Below are positions 34,693 to 45,439 of a DNA stretch of 64,000 bases, piece by piece. Every line of letters starts with the position of its first letter. The stretch's first letter is position 1. The stretch is from Podarcis raffonei (Eukaryota > Chordata > Lepidosauria > Squamata > Lacertidae), in NCBI RefSeq assembly GCF_027172205.1, contig NC_070614.1, positions 30,194,501 to 30,258,500 of the forward strand. Direction: 5' to 3'. Made by a program: the position numbers and the translations under genes. The notes under the pieces are model-generated. The model saw nothing but the letters and a program-made list of their open reading frames with translations. It made no database searches and was not told where the DNA came from.

Positions 34693-35664
34693 ATGGAATC
34701 TTCTAACAGGAGTGTGGTAAAGGCGTTTGTCATCTTGGGGTTCTCAGCTTCTCCACAGCTTTCTATGCTGTTCTTCACCCTAGCCTTGGCCACCTATGTT
34801 CTCACTGTTACTGCCAACATCGTCATCATCTCAGTCATTAAGGCAAACCCAAAAATGCAGCGACCCATGTACTACTTCCTAGGCAACTTCTCCTTCATGG
34901 AGATCTGGTATACCACCTCCACTGTGCCGAAGATGCTGGAAAGTTTCCTGGCTGGTGGGAGTACAATCACTGTGGCGGGTTGCATTGCCCAGCTCTATCT
35001 TTTCTTCGCCTTGGGCTCGACTGAATGCTTCCTCCTGGCTACTATGGCTTATGACCGCTACTTGGCCATCTGCCGTCCTCTTCATTATCCAGCTCTTATG
35101 ACTCTGCAAGTAACTACATGGCTGGTGACAGCAGCCTGGGTGGGTGGATTTCTAGCTCCTTTGCTCCCCATTGTCCTCATCTCCCAGCTCTCATTCTGTG
35201 AGCCTAAGGAGATTCACCATTTCTTTTGTGACGCTGGGCCCCTGTTGAGGCGCTCATGTGGCAATGCCTTTGTCAGCTCTACCCTAGTCACAGTTCTGGC
35301 CTCCTTTGTCATCCTCAGCACCTGCTTGCTCACCATGGTATCCTATACCTTTATAATCTCAACCATACTTAGGATCCCCTCAGCCAGTGGGAGACAAAAG
35401 GCCTTTTCCACCTGTGGTTCACACCTTACTGTGGTGGTGATTTACTATGCCACAGTTATCTTCATATATACAAGGCCCATTTCCCCTTCTCCTTCTAAGC
35501 TAGACACAGTGGCATCAGTTTTTTATGCAGTAGTCACCCCACTGCTCGATCCAATGATTTATAGCTTAAGGAATAAGGAGGTAAAGGATGCTTTGAAGAA
35601 GTTGATGAGCAGGAACCGGGTCTTTGTTAAAAATATTGGAGCTATGATCATGGTTTGCTGGTAG
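34693..35664 (+). CDS. Olfactory receptor, class II, family 6/11-like, intact
   Basis: A 323-residue OR starting at ATG 34693 (MESSNRSVVK); the frame upstream has no ATG. N5 (NRS) is a glycosylation site. Motifs are RPMYYFLGNFSFMEIWYTTSTVPKML (split 57-82), the disulfide cysteines C97 and C179, MAYDRYLAIC at 118-127, SY at 217-218, KAFSTC at 236-241 and a helix-7 motif that reads LLDPMIYSLRNKEV, with D286 in place of the usual asparagine. The C-terminal tail is about 14 residues longer than in the neighbours and ends in a hydrophobic IGAMIMVCW stretch. Closest in style to OR6/OR11 receptors. Confidence 0.94.
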   Translation: MESSNRSVVKAFVILGFSASPQLSMLFFTLALATYVLTVTANIVIISVIKANPKMQRPMYYFLGNFSFMEIWYTTSTVPKMLESFLAGGSTITVAGCIAQLYLFFALGSTECFLLATMAYDRYLAICRPLHYPALMTLQVTTWLVTAAWVGGFLAPLLPIVLISQLSFCEPKEIHHFFCDAGPLLRRSCGNAFVSSTLVTVLASFVILSTCLLTMVSYTFIISTILRIPSASGRQKAFSTCGSHLTVVVIYYATVIFIYTRPISPSPSKLDTVASVFYAVVTPLLDPMIYSLRNKEVKDALKKLMSRNRVFVKNIGAMIMVCW

Positions 35665-36635
35665 AAAAGACAATATGTGGGCAAAATGCTCATTAGCTCT
35701 GATGTGCCAAACAGTGGCGGAGCAAGCCGATTGGGCGCCTGGGGTGGCGCACGTGCCCTGTGCCCAGGGCCAGGGCCAGCCATCCGTGGGAATGGGGTGA
35801 TCTGGGGCAGGATGCTCCATGGGGCCTCTGAGGAGTCTGCCTGCCTCCTCCCACTTAGCTGCCCTATAGCTGAGGGGGAGGCGGTTGGTGGGCCATTTGG
35901 GGCAGAGCATTTGTCACCCCCCTCAGTGGTGATATCCGGGGCAAACCACCCCCTTCCTCCACCCCGGTGCCAAAATCTCTCTTTCTCCTCCCTCCTTTAT
36001 TCTCTTATTCTCCCTTATTCCCCCCCTCCTTCCCTAAAAGGCTTAAAATCATTCGCTTCCTCCAACCACAGGAAGTGTAGTTTGGTGGTAACTACACCAA
36101 ACTTTGCAGTTTGCAGTTGGATGAATCTGTCAAAATTTGGTTTCTCGCAATTTCTCCTTTTTACAGTCATAGTCCAATTCACCCAATTTCTGCCCCCATT
36201 TGTCTTTCATTTTTAAATTCCCATGAAAATTCTTACATTTTTTGCACACTTTTCTCCGCATATGCAAATTTTTGTAGAAAGTTTTGCCTAGCTTTTTTGC
36301 AAGCAGTTTTCATTTCACAGAATGCAATTTTGTTTGCTATTTTCACTTCTGTACACTTCTTTTGCCTGCATTTTTTGAATTTTTGTACATGTTCTCAGCT
36401 GCATCACAAACTTTGTGAAGTGCAACTTTCAAAGAACATCTATTTCTTGGTTCATGTATTGATTTAGGAAGTGCAAATTTGGTAATGGAAATTAATTTCT
36501 CTCCCACATCAGCTCAGAAATCCCAGGATCCCTTATGGAAAGACTTGACAGAGTGATATAAACCCTATATATTATATATGCCTATAATGGAACTAAACCT
36601 TTCTTCATACACACCTTTTTTGATTGTCACCCATA
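35665..36635. other. Intergenic with degenerate GC-rich repeat
   Basis: 35710-36020 begins like a common squamate DNA repeat (gtggcggagcaagc) and is GC-rich. The rest is AT-rich with no gene. Confidence 0.45.
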
Positions 36636-36877
36636 CAGTGGTACCTCAGGTTAAGTACTTAATTCGTTCCGGAGGTCCGTACTTAACCTGAAACTGTTCT
36701 TAACCTGAAGCACCACTTTAGCTAATGGGGCCTCCTGCTGCTGCCGCGCCGCCAGAGCACGATTTCTGTTCTCATCCTGAAGCAAAGTGCTTAACCTGAA
36801 GCACTATTTCTGGGTTAGCAGAGTCTGTAACCTGAAGCGTATGTAACCTGAAGCATATGTAATCTGAGGTACCACTG
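36636..36877. mobile_element. TA-flanked MITE with CAGTGGTACC ends, complete
   Basis: Inverted ends cagtggtacctca and ctgaggtaccactg are flanked by TA on both sides (36634-36635 and 36878-36879), as in Tc1/mariner-type insertion. The interior is partly palindromic (taacctgaa repeated) and non-coding. Best reference copy of the family in this window. Confidence 0.8.
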
Positions 36878-38489
36878 TATTTAAATATGTGCCTAATTGC
36901 TGTGTGTAATGCAATTTATTTTAATCATTAACATTTTGTGTGTGTAATAAGTAAAGTTCTTTGCTCTTATTTTAAAAGGAAGTATGTATTTATTTAAAGG
37001 TGTTACAATATCTTGGTGGAGTTTACTTTCCCCACACTGTGTTAAATAAAGTTTTTACAAAGTGTTGGTTGTACAACAAATTTGAATCAAGAATAATTGT
37101 CTACTTCCTAGGATTTCTTGCAAGCTTAGAATGTTTTCAGCCCCAGGTTCATTGAGCATTAGAGAAATTCATAGCTAGAGATACATGGGTCTTCTGAAAA
37201 ACACTTACATAGGGTTACAGAGCATTCGAATCCTAATGCATTTATACAAAATCACATTGTTATACTTTCAGCACTTTGAGTTTTTAAGACTAACCACATA
37301 GCTCAATGATTTTATGGGATTCAAATATGAGCTGATGTCAATTTAAGTCCATTGTAAGTTGTCCAAATTTCTGAGACTTTTATCCTGTACCAGGATGCAT
37401 TCTGAATGCTTCTTTGCAATCTAATTCCAGTTGAAAGCTGTTCTGAAGATAAGAACATAAGAGGAGCCGTGCTACATTAGAACAAAGGTCTATCTACTGG
37501 AGTATCTTGTTCCTACAGTAGTTGACCAATAGGAAACCTGCACAGTTGTTTGTTTGTTTTTAATGCTTGATATCCACTGTGTATAAACTATAATAACTAC
37601 TGGCAATTCAAAGGACTTTTTATCTATCTATTTAGCTACATAAAAATGGGTTCTATTTGCTGGGGATCATGAGCAAGAAGGCACTGCCACACTCATGCCA
37701 CGGTGCTCTCCAGATGTTGTGGTCTACAACTTTCCCCAAAACATTTGATGCAACGTGGTGCAAAAAAAATGATATAACATTGGCTCTCCCTGCCATAGGC
37801 ATTTGGTTAGCCACTGTGAGAACAGATGATTGGGCTTGATGACCTTTGGTCTGATCCCATTTGGCTGTTATATCCTTTAGAAAGTGTGTTAACATATAAG
37901 TGCCAATGTATTTTTAATTTTTACATAGCTCTGGATTAAAATTAATTTTCAAACATTCCATCCACATTCTGACAGAATCTGGATAAAAGTATTGTACAGA
38001 ATGAGTTGGTTCCAGATTTAACCATGCTTAGAGCAGAAACATTGAAATCAATGTGACTTAGGTTGATGATAACTTATGTCATATTGATTTCAATACAACT
38101 ATCGTATCAGTTGATCTAGTATTCATGAAGTACATATTTGCCATAATTTGGAATTTAGATATGTGTGTTAATTAGGCATATATACAATGGTAATAAAAGT
38201 TACAACATATGGTTGAGCTTGAATGAATAATTTATACGAGGGATAGCCAAGTGGTGTCCTCCACATATTGTTAGACTCCAAAGAACAATAGTCTTAGTTA
38301 TTGTTAACGTAGCAGGGAAGATGTGAGTTGTAGTCTAGCAACATCTGGAAGAAATTGTGTTGCCTACTCTGGTTCAGAGAGACAAAATTCAAAGAAAATC
38401 AAATCCTATGATACACATCAATTAAAAGAAGAACTTGTTTCTGTGTTTGTATTTTTACATATCTAGTCCTACTTAGATAATTTGGTTTT
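36878..38489. other. Intergenic with SINE relics
   Basis: 37440-37520 (aagaacataagaggagcc) and 37650-37865 resemble parts of a tRNA-headed or CR1-tailed sauropsid SINE. 38245-38375 is a palindromic hAT-MITE-like relic (gttgtagtctagcaacatct). No gene is seen. Confidence 0.45.
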
Positions 38490-39437
38490 CTAAGTTCTAA
38501 GGGACAACATGCATGTCTGGCCCAGTTTTCCCAAAGCCACCTTAACCTCCTTGTTCCTTAAACTGTATATGAGGGGATTGATCATTGGTGTAAGGATTGT
38601 GTAGAAAGTAGAGAGCACTTTGGTTAAGCCTCTCAGTTTGGGGTCATCTGGGAGGACATAAACAATCATTAAGGACCCGTAGAAAATGGTGACTACAATA
38701 AGATGAGAGGAGCAAGTAGAAAATGCCTTTTGCCTCCCAGATGTGGTGGAAATCCTCAAAATGGCTGAGATTATGCAAATGTAAGATGTTATGGTCAACA
38801 TAAATAAAGGGAAAGTGAATAAGGAAGATAACATAAGGGCTATCACCATAATTAATGAAGTATCAGTACAGGCCAACTTACTGAGAGGTATAAAATCACA
38901 AAAGAAATGGTCAATTCCGTTGAAACCACAGTAAGTTAATTGTGTCATCCATATGACTACCACAGAGACAGAGAAACAACCACTTATCCAGGATGCTGCT
39001 GCTAAAGAGATACAGACCTTGCTGTTCATATGGAATGAATATTGCAGTGGTTTGCAAATTGCTAAATACCGATCATATGACATCACAGATAAGAGACATG
39101 TCTCTGCAGTCACCAGAAAACCAAATAAATATAATTGTATAAAGCAGCCAGAAAAGGAAATGGTTCTATTCTCTGTTAGGAAACTGACTAGCATTCTGGG
39201 CAGAATAGTTGAGGTATAGAAAATCTCCAAACAGGACAAGTTCCCTAGGAAGAAATACATGGGCGTATGAAGCTGTCTATCATTCACAACTAACACAACA
39301 ATGAGAAGGTTCCCCATTAAGGTTAGAATGTAGATGCTCAGAAATATCAAGAAGAACAGAATCTGTAGTTCAGGATGATGTCCAAATCCCAGGAGGATGA
39401 ATTCTGTGATGGCAGTTTGATTTATTGAGGTGGCTAC
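38490..39437 (-). CDS. Olfactory receptor, class II, family 11-like; start codon not in this exon
   Basis: The open exon encodes about 315 residues from VATSINQTAITEFILLGF to the stop at 38490-38492. It has the glycosylation site NQT, MGN, LHTPMYFFLGNLS, LEIFYTSTILPRML, MSYDRYLAIC, FCDFIPLSKLACTDT, SY, KAFSTC and PMINPLIYSLRNKEV. The order and wording resemble mammalian OR11A. No ATG lies in frame before helix 1: the frame meets TAG at 39438-39440. That TAG overlaps a strong pyrimidine-rich acceptor whose AG is at 39438-39439, so the natural reading is that the start codon sits in an upstream exon at higher coordinates. The alternative is loss of the start. Everything else is intact. Confidence 0.88.
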   Translation of the reverse strand, partial: VATSINQTAITEFILLGFGHHPELQILFFLIFLSIYILTLMGNLLIVVLVVNDRQLHTPMYFFLGNLSCLEIFYTSTILPRMLVSFLTENRTISFSGCFIQLYLFGFLVTAETCLLSVMSYDRYLAICKPLQYSFHMNSKVCISLAAASWISGCFSVSVVVIWMTQLTYCGFNGIDHFFCDFIPLSKLACTDTSLIMVIALMLSSLFTFPLFMLTITSYICIISAILRISTTSGRQKAFSTCSSHLIVVTIFYGSLMIVYVLPDDPKLRGLTKVLSTFYTILTPMINPLIYSLRNKEVKVALGKLGQTCMLSLRT

Positions 39438-39440
39438 CTA

Positions 39441-40516
39441 AGAGGAAAATAGCAATGGAAAGAACCATCATGGCAGCTATGGTATTCTTAAGAGGAAAAT
39501 GTAATAATGACACACACTTGATAAACAAATTAACAATCCGCTTAACCTTTATATTGTTCAGAGCTCTTTACACATTTTTTTTCAGTGTGAATTGATAAGA
39601 TAAATGGAGCTAGGCAAAATGGTAGCTATCGTTTGGCATGCATGAACCAAGGCACTTTCTGAATGGAGCGATTCATCCATGAATCACAAATAGGGATAAG
39701 TTCAAGGACAAAATCAGTTTTGGGCCTAGTTCACCACCAAATAAGACTGAAGTCTTTTCCATCCCATTTCTGTGCAGGTTTTAAGGATCAGTTCACATAT
39801 ATCCATATGCCAAATTTCCTCTTTTTTGGTCTTCAAAATATGGCAACCCTTCATAAAAATCTACACCTTTTATGTAAGAATTCCAAGGGTGGCAAAACAC
39901 GAGGTGATCCAAGCTGAGTTGTATTTTTAAAAATGCTTCCAGTTGCTTAATAGCAACTAGGTAGTGTGCAGTTTCCTTTTCACAATGCACATCGAACTTA
40001 GCTCATCTTTCCCCACCCATCCCATAAATCTTTGTTTTAAATTTAAATACCAGAATAATGTGAAAATAAATGTTGGGATGGATTGAGGCACATTTGTATA
40101 TTCCTACTAATCACATGTCATTATTCTTATGTGCAATTTTATGTACGTATTTTATGTACAATTTACATGCTTTGACATATAGTTTATTCTTAGTCTTAGG
40201 AGTAATTGAACATAAAATACATAAAATGTACATATGATACATAAAAATTCCATGTGAGAGGGATAACACGTCATCAGTACTCATTGCTCCCCATGGGACT
40301 TGCTGCACTGATTTCAAAATGTGCAGAGGCAGGAGCCCTGTGAGTGACTAACTGCACTTATGCAAATGAAATTACATTTTTTAAAGAAGACAGTCAACCT
40401 TCAGACCAGCTCATGTGCAAATGCATAATAAAGTTCTAATCAAACCTGATCCCTGCATATGTCTGGACATATTTTTTTCTGCTGGATGCACTCTGGAGTT
40501 AAAATTGCATAGTGTT
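39441..40516. other. 5' flank of the minus-strand OR11-like gene
   Basis: This should hold the upstream exon carrying the start codon, but I cannot identify it by eye. No repeat family is recognised apart from AT-rich tracts. Confidence 0.5.
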
Positions 40517-40523
40517 ATCTAGG

Positions 40524-41382
40524 CAGTGAGAGATTTTACTTTCTTGGGCTCCATGATCACTGTAGATGGTGATAGCAGCCATGCAATTAAAAGATGCCTG
40601 CTTCTTGGGAGAAAAGCAATGACAAACCTAGACAGCATCTTAAAAAGTAGAGACATCACCTTGCCAACAAAGGTCTGTATAGTTAAAGCTATGGTTTTCC
40701 CAGCAGTGATGTATGGAAGTGAGAGCTGGTCCTCTCCTACATCAGCAGTCAAACTGGAATGCATATACAAACAAGTCTATTCATATTTTAGGGATGCTTC
40801 CGAACTTTCCACTGTCATAACTATAAATTGGTTCACTTATATATTTTAATATGGCTGTTAAGTTCAATAATAGATACCTCACAGCATCTTAAAAAGCAGA
40901 GACATCACCTTGCCGACAAAGGCCTGTATAGTTAAAGCTATGGTTTTCCCAGCAGTGATGTATGGAAGTGAGAGCTGGACCATAAAGAAAGCTGATCGCC
41001 AAAGAATTGATGCTTTTGAATTATGGTGCTGGAGGAGACTCTTGAGAGTCCCATGGACTGCAAGATGATCAAACCTATCCATTCTGAAGGAAATCAGCCC
41101 TGAGTGATCACTGGAAGGACAGATCCTAAAGCTGAGGCTCCAATACTTTGGCCACCTCATGAGAAGAGAAGACTCCCTGGAAAAGAGCCTGATGTTGGGA
41201 AAGATGGAGGGCACAAGGAGAAGGGGACGACAGAGGACGAGATGGTTGGATAGTGTTCTCGAAGCTACCAGCATGAGTTTGACCAAACTGCGGGAGGCAG
41301 TGGAAGACAGAAGTGCCTGGCGTGCTCTGGTCCATGGGGTCACGAAGAGTCGGACACGACTAAATGACTAAACAACAACAAC
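40524..41382 (+). mobile_element. BovB (RTE) LINE, 5'-truncated, with an internal copied-in patch
   Basis: Plus-strand BovB C-terminal region: IKRCLLLGRKAM, PAVMYGSESW, RQRIDAFELWCW, SLEKSLMLGKMEG and WLDSVLEATSMSLTKL, ending in CGACTAAATGACTAAACAAC. A 7-bp direct repeat atctagg at 40517-40523 and 41383-41389 marks an independent insertion. Within it, 40729-41000 is a foreign patch identical to the reverse complement of 26043-26314, so about 93 bp of BovB sequence occurs twice (around 40637-40729 and 40886-40978). Confidence 0.9.
40729..41000. repeat. 272-bp inverted copy of 26043-26314
   Basis: Base-by-base comparison shows no mismatch to the reverse complement of 26043-26314. The patch includes unique host flank, the 12-bp target-site duplication and the first part of the 26-kb BovB insertion. 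Outside the patch the two BovB copies differ at many sites. This shows that the 26-kb locus was the donor. Confidence 0.95.
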
Positions 41383-41389
41383 ATCTAGG

Positions 41390-42082
41390 TATGGAACACT
41401 GCATTGCAACAGGGCATTGGACTCAATAGCCTAGCCTACTACATACAGTACCCATGGTATAACAATCACTTACACATGGTTACTCATTTATATTTATGTC
41501 TCAAATGAAACTGAATTAAAACGATTAAAAATCCTGTGGGGGGGGAATAACTGATTTTGGTAGAAGATTGAGAAGATCTAGTAGATAATCAGATGCAAGG
41601 GCTACCAAGTGCAGTTCCTCTGCATAACTGCAAACAATGATCTAACAATCTGAAAAGGATTTGACCATTGGTATAAGATATGTATTCCAATGACTATAGC
41701 CTGGGATATTGTGTCCTACGTTTCTGTATACTTACCGCATCCACTGACACCATAATCCACTATGTCTCTCAGCAACATGACAATGCTCTGAAATAAAGAG
41801 AACTACATCTGACAACTTCATAAGGGTTTTATTTTCTACAAGGTGGCACTTTCTCTCAAGAGATTATTATTATTTTGTTCTCTTGGGCATTCCTTATGAT
41901 ATGACCTGGGGAATCAGCGGAGCTCTTATTATCTGGCGCTTTCCTACCATGATATGAAGGGAGCATATGGCCCCATTTAATGAAAGCAAGAGTTGGTGAT
42001 GAGTAGGACCAAAGATCATACACTTGCCCAATAATTTACCCTGTTGCTATTGGAAGTTCAGGGAAGTTTTTAATGTGTGACA
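41390..42082. other. Intergenic, nothing recognised
   Basis: No open frame with family resemblance and no clear repeat termini. Confidence 0.5.
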
Positions 42083-42162
42083 TTTTAATGTATTTTTAAT
42101 CTTTGTTGGAAGCTGCCCAGAGTGACTGGGGAAACCCAGCCAGATGGGCGGTGTACAAATAA

Positions 42163-42215
<53 letters not shown>

Positions 42216-42216
42216 C
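42083..42216 (+). mobile_element. L2-group 3' tail with (ATT)n
   Basis: Same terminal sequence as 33071-33184 (gttggaagctgcccagagtg, then cagccagatgggcgg) followed by about 16 ATT units. Confidence 0.65.
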
Positions 42217-42270
42217 AACAGATGCCAGAGCAGAGAACTCTGAAAGACAGACACTGTGAGAATAATTGTA

Positions 42271-43571
42271 TTTTTTAAATGATATTTATTACTTTTCCAA
42301 CAATTTAAACACAACACAACAAACAAAAAAGAAGAAAAAACAAAAAAGAAGAAAAAAGGAAAAAAGAACAATACAATACAATACAGAAACACTAAAAACA
42401 TAACCAAACAAAAACAATTTAAAACACTTTCCGTATCTTATCTTTCATTCACTTATTTCCACGACCTCCTCACACCTCCCTTTTTGTATTCCACTTCTAT
42501 TAATTGTTTCAGCAATTCCTTTCCATCTGCCTCTGTTATCTATCCTATAATTATCTTAACACATTCTAACCTTAATTTTCCTTTAATACTCTATTAATCT
42601 ATTTATACTTATTTCCTTATAACATTTCTACTGAAGCCATATCACTTCATTCCAACATTCTTCTAACATTCATTAATTTTGCAGTATTTCTGTAAATAGT
42701 CTTTAAACTTTTTCCAGTCTTCTTCCACCGACTCTTCTCCCTGGTCTCGGATTCTGCCAGTCATTTCCGCCAGTTCCATATAGTCCATCAACTTCATCTG
42801 CCATTCTTCCCTGGTGGGTAAATCTTGTGTCTTCCAAAACTTCACGATAAGTATTCTTGCTGCTGTTGTTGCATACATAAAGAAAGTTCTATCCTTCTTT
42901 GGCACCAATTGGCCGACCATGCCCAGGAGAAAGGCCTCTGGTTTCTTCAAGAAGGTATATTTAAATACCTTTTTCATTTCATTATAAATCATCTCCCAGA
43001 ATGTCTTAATCCTTGGGCATGTCCACCAAAGGTGAAAGAATGTACTTTCAGTCTCATTACATTTCCAGCATTTATTGTCGGGCAGATGGTAAATTTTTCC
43101 TAGCTTGACTGGTGTCATGTACCACCTATAAATCATTTTCATTAAATTTTCTCTTAGGGCATTACATGCCGTAAATTTCATACCTGTGGTCCATAACTGT
43201 CAGCCATCATTATGTTATGTCCAACATCTTGTGCCCATTTAATCATAGCTGATTTCACCATTTCGTCCTGAGTGTTCCATTTCAACAGCAAGTTATACAT
43301 TCTTGACAAGTTCTTAATTTTTGGATCTAACAATTCTGTTTCCAATTTTGATTTTTCCACCTGGAAGCCAACTTTTTTGACCAATTTATATGCCTCCATT
43401 ATTTGATAATAATGGAGCCAGTCTCGCACTTTGTTTTTCAATTTTTCAAAGCTCTGCAATTTTATTCTGTCTCCGTCTTGTTCCAGAATTTCCCAATATT
43501 TCGGCCATTTGACCTCCATATTGAGTTTTTTCTGTGCCTTCGCTTCCATTGGTGATAACCATCTTGGGGTT
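42271..43571 (-). mobile_element. L1 LINE, 5'-truncated, with perfect 19-bp TSD
   Basis: On the minus strand it encodes the C-terminal end of L1 ORF2: KFTACNALRENLMKM, YRWYMTPVKL, the CWKCNETESTFFHLWWTCP zinc-knuckle-like motif, RTFFMYATTAARILI and EEWQMKLMDYMELAEM. The direct repeat cactgtgagaataattgta occurs at 42252-42270 and 43572-43590. The minus-strand 3' end is A-rich, next to the left repeat. One frameshift lies near 43180-43200; otherwise the remaining frame (stop at 42663) is open, so the insertion is young. Confidence 0.93.
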
Positions 43572-43590
43572 CACTGTGAGAATAATTGTA

Positions 43591-44387
43591 GCCTCTTTCT
43601 CTTTTGGATGAGACCTTGTCATATATATAATTAAACGAGACATGACCTTCAGAATTTGGGACTGAATTAGTAAATCCCCCTCATCTTTATCCCGTAGCTA
43701 AAAATAACGATCAGAAAACCATTCTGTGCATTAGAAGCCAACTCAGGATAAAAGACAAAATTCTAGGGAAACCAGACACACCAGTGAGAAAACTTTATAA
43801 TAACTGCCTGGAGTGGTTTGAATGATGGCACATGACCTTTTTAAAAGCTTCTGAGTCAGGTTTGCTTTCTGGTCTGATGTCGTCAATTGCCAAATTGTCA
43901 AGTTGAAGCCATTTCACCTGAGCAGTCATCTTTTCAATTGCACAATCAGCTCTTAACAACAACAACAACCCTAACCCTATGGCCTTTCAGTTAAACTGAT
44001 GCTCTTTAATAGTCTATGAACCATCAAGTTTTCCCCCCAAAACAACCCACAAATATTTGAGTCCCAACAACTAGGGGCTGGGGGAGAGAAAGTCCGCTTA
44101 CCCTTTATGGTGGGCAGCGTTGCAGCTGGGCATCAGGTCCCGCAGTGATCCAGCTGGGGGTGTAGAACAACACCCTCCTCGTAGCCATCTGGCTGTGTTG
44201 TTGGCACTGGGCGGGGCCCTGCCCATGGGCAGCCCTGCTGTCCAATCATCGCTGGTGGGAGGAATGGCCGCAGCAAATTTAAAACATGACATGGCCAGGG
44301 GACTGTCCTCTCATGCCCTTCGCCAAATCATACTAATGAAAAATCCCTCAGTAACAATAGCTTGAGCTGTACAAATCAAGAAGTGTA
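43591..44387. other. Intergenic, GC-rich patch near 44100-44330
   Basis: The GC-rich patch (gggcggggccctgcccatggg) is unlike its AT-rich surroundings and may be part of an unrecognised repeat. Two telomere-like units (ccctaaccct) at 43968-43978 are probably chance. No gene is seen. Confidence 0.4.
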
Positions 44388-44629
44388 CAGTGGTTCCTCG
44401 GGTTACATACGCTTCAGGTTACATACGCTTCAGGTTACACACTCTGCTAACCTAGAAATAGTGCTTCAGGTTAAGAACTTTGTTTCAGGATAAGAACAGA
44501 AATCAGGCTCCGGCGGTGCGGCGGCAGCAGGAGGCCCCATTAGCTAAAGTGGTTCTTCAGGTTAAGAACAGTTTCAGGTTAAGTACGGACCTCCGGAATG
44601 AATTAAGTACTTAACCCGAGGTACCACTG
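44388..44629. mobile_element. TA-flanked MITE with CAGTGGTACC ends, complete
   Basis: Inverted orientation relative to 36636-36877, flanked by TA at 44386-44387 and 44630-44631. Ends cagtggttcctcg and cgaggtaccactg. Confidence 0.8.
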
Positions 44630-44774
44630 TACACTCTTTCACACAAACACTTGTACTTGGGTAGAGACAGTTTATAGTTGTGTGCATTGTAACACGTCAT
44701 CATCTTAGTATTTATTTAGATGAGATTTAGGTAGGTGTTCACAATCGATTTCCACACTGTGCTTGAATCTAGTA

Positions 44775-45026
44775 TAGTGGTACCTTGTTTTACGAACAGC
44801 TTAGTTTATGAACAACTTGGATTAAGTATGCTGCAAACCCAGAAGTAGGTGCTTTGGTTTGTGAACTTTACCTTGGAATAAGAACATGTTTCACTTCCTG
44901 TTGAGTGTGTTCCATTTGTAAATTGAGTCCCCCGCTGCTATGGGAAAGCATGCCTTGGTTTAAGAACGCTTTGGTTTAAGAACGGACTTCTGGAACGGAT
45001 TACGTTCATAAACAAAGGTACTACTG
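44775..45026. mobile_element. TA-flanked MITE, related subfamily
   Basis: Ends tagtggtaccttg and aaggtactactg, with TA on both sides. The interior has the ggtttaagaacg words typical of this group but is otherwise different from the copies with gcagcagg cores. It lies 145 bp from the previous MITE. Confidence 0.7.
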
Positions 45027-45439
45027 TATTATAAAACTAAGTCTTCCAGGAAACTTCCAGACTGTCCTTGACCATATTATATGAATCATACACCAAGTTC
45101 CATATCTATCTCGGACCCTGAGGTAGGGGCAGTGATCTTTTATGATGTTTGGATGTCAGCTGCCAGTTTGAATCAAAATGGAGGCCCAAAACTTCACTTT
45201 GACATGACTTCACCATTTTTGAAGTAATGGTTTGGCCACCTATCTACATAACACTTCCAAACTCAGCATGAGGGGTTCCCAGGTGGGAGTGCCGGCCTTC
45301 ATCAATGTTTGGATGTCAGGTGCCATTTTGAATCAAGACTGTGCACCAAATATGACGTTTCTGCCTGGTTCCCTGTAGCTTTACTTCTTTCCGCTAGAAA
45401 GCCCTTGGTGCTGGAACTCAATGTCTGGGCTGAATGCTG
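45027..45439. repeat. Two copies of a ~35-bp word 160 bp apart
   Basis: tgtttggatgtcagctgcca followed by tttgaatcaa occurs near 45148 and again near 45307 with small changes, within otherwise plain sequence. It may be an old tandem repeat remnant. No gene is seen. Confidence 0.4.

Noticed and set aside
43178-43549. Independent small host gene at the 5' part of the L1 fragment
   Set aside because: Its reading continues into the L1 ORF2 C-terminus after a frameshift, and both lie between the same 19-bp target-site duplications.
43968-43978. Interstitial telomere repeat
   Set aside because: Only about two CCCTAA units; expected by chance.
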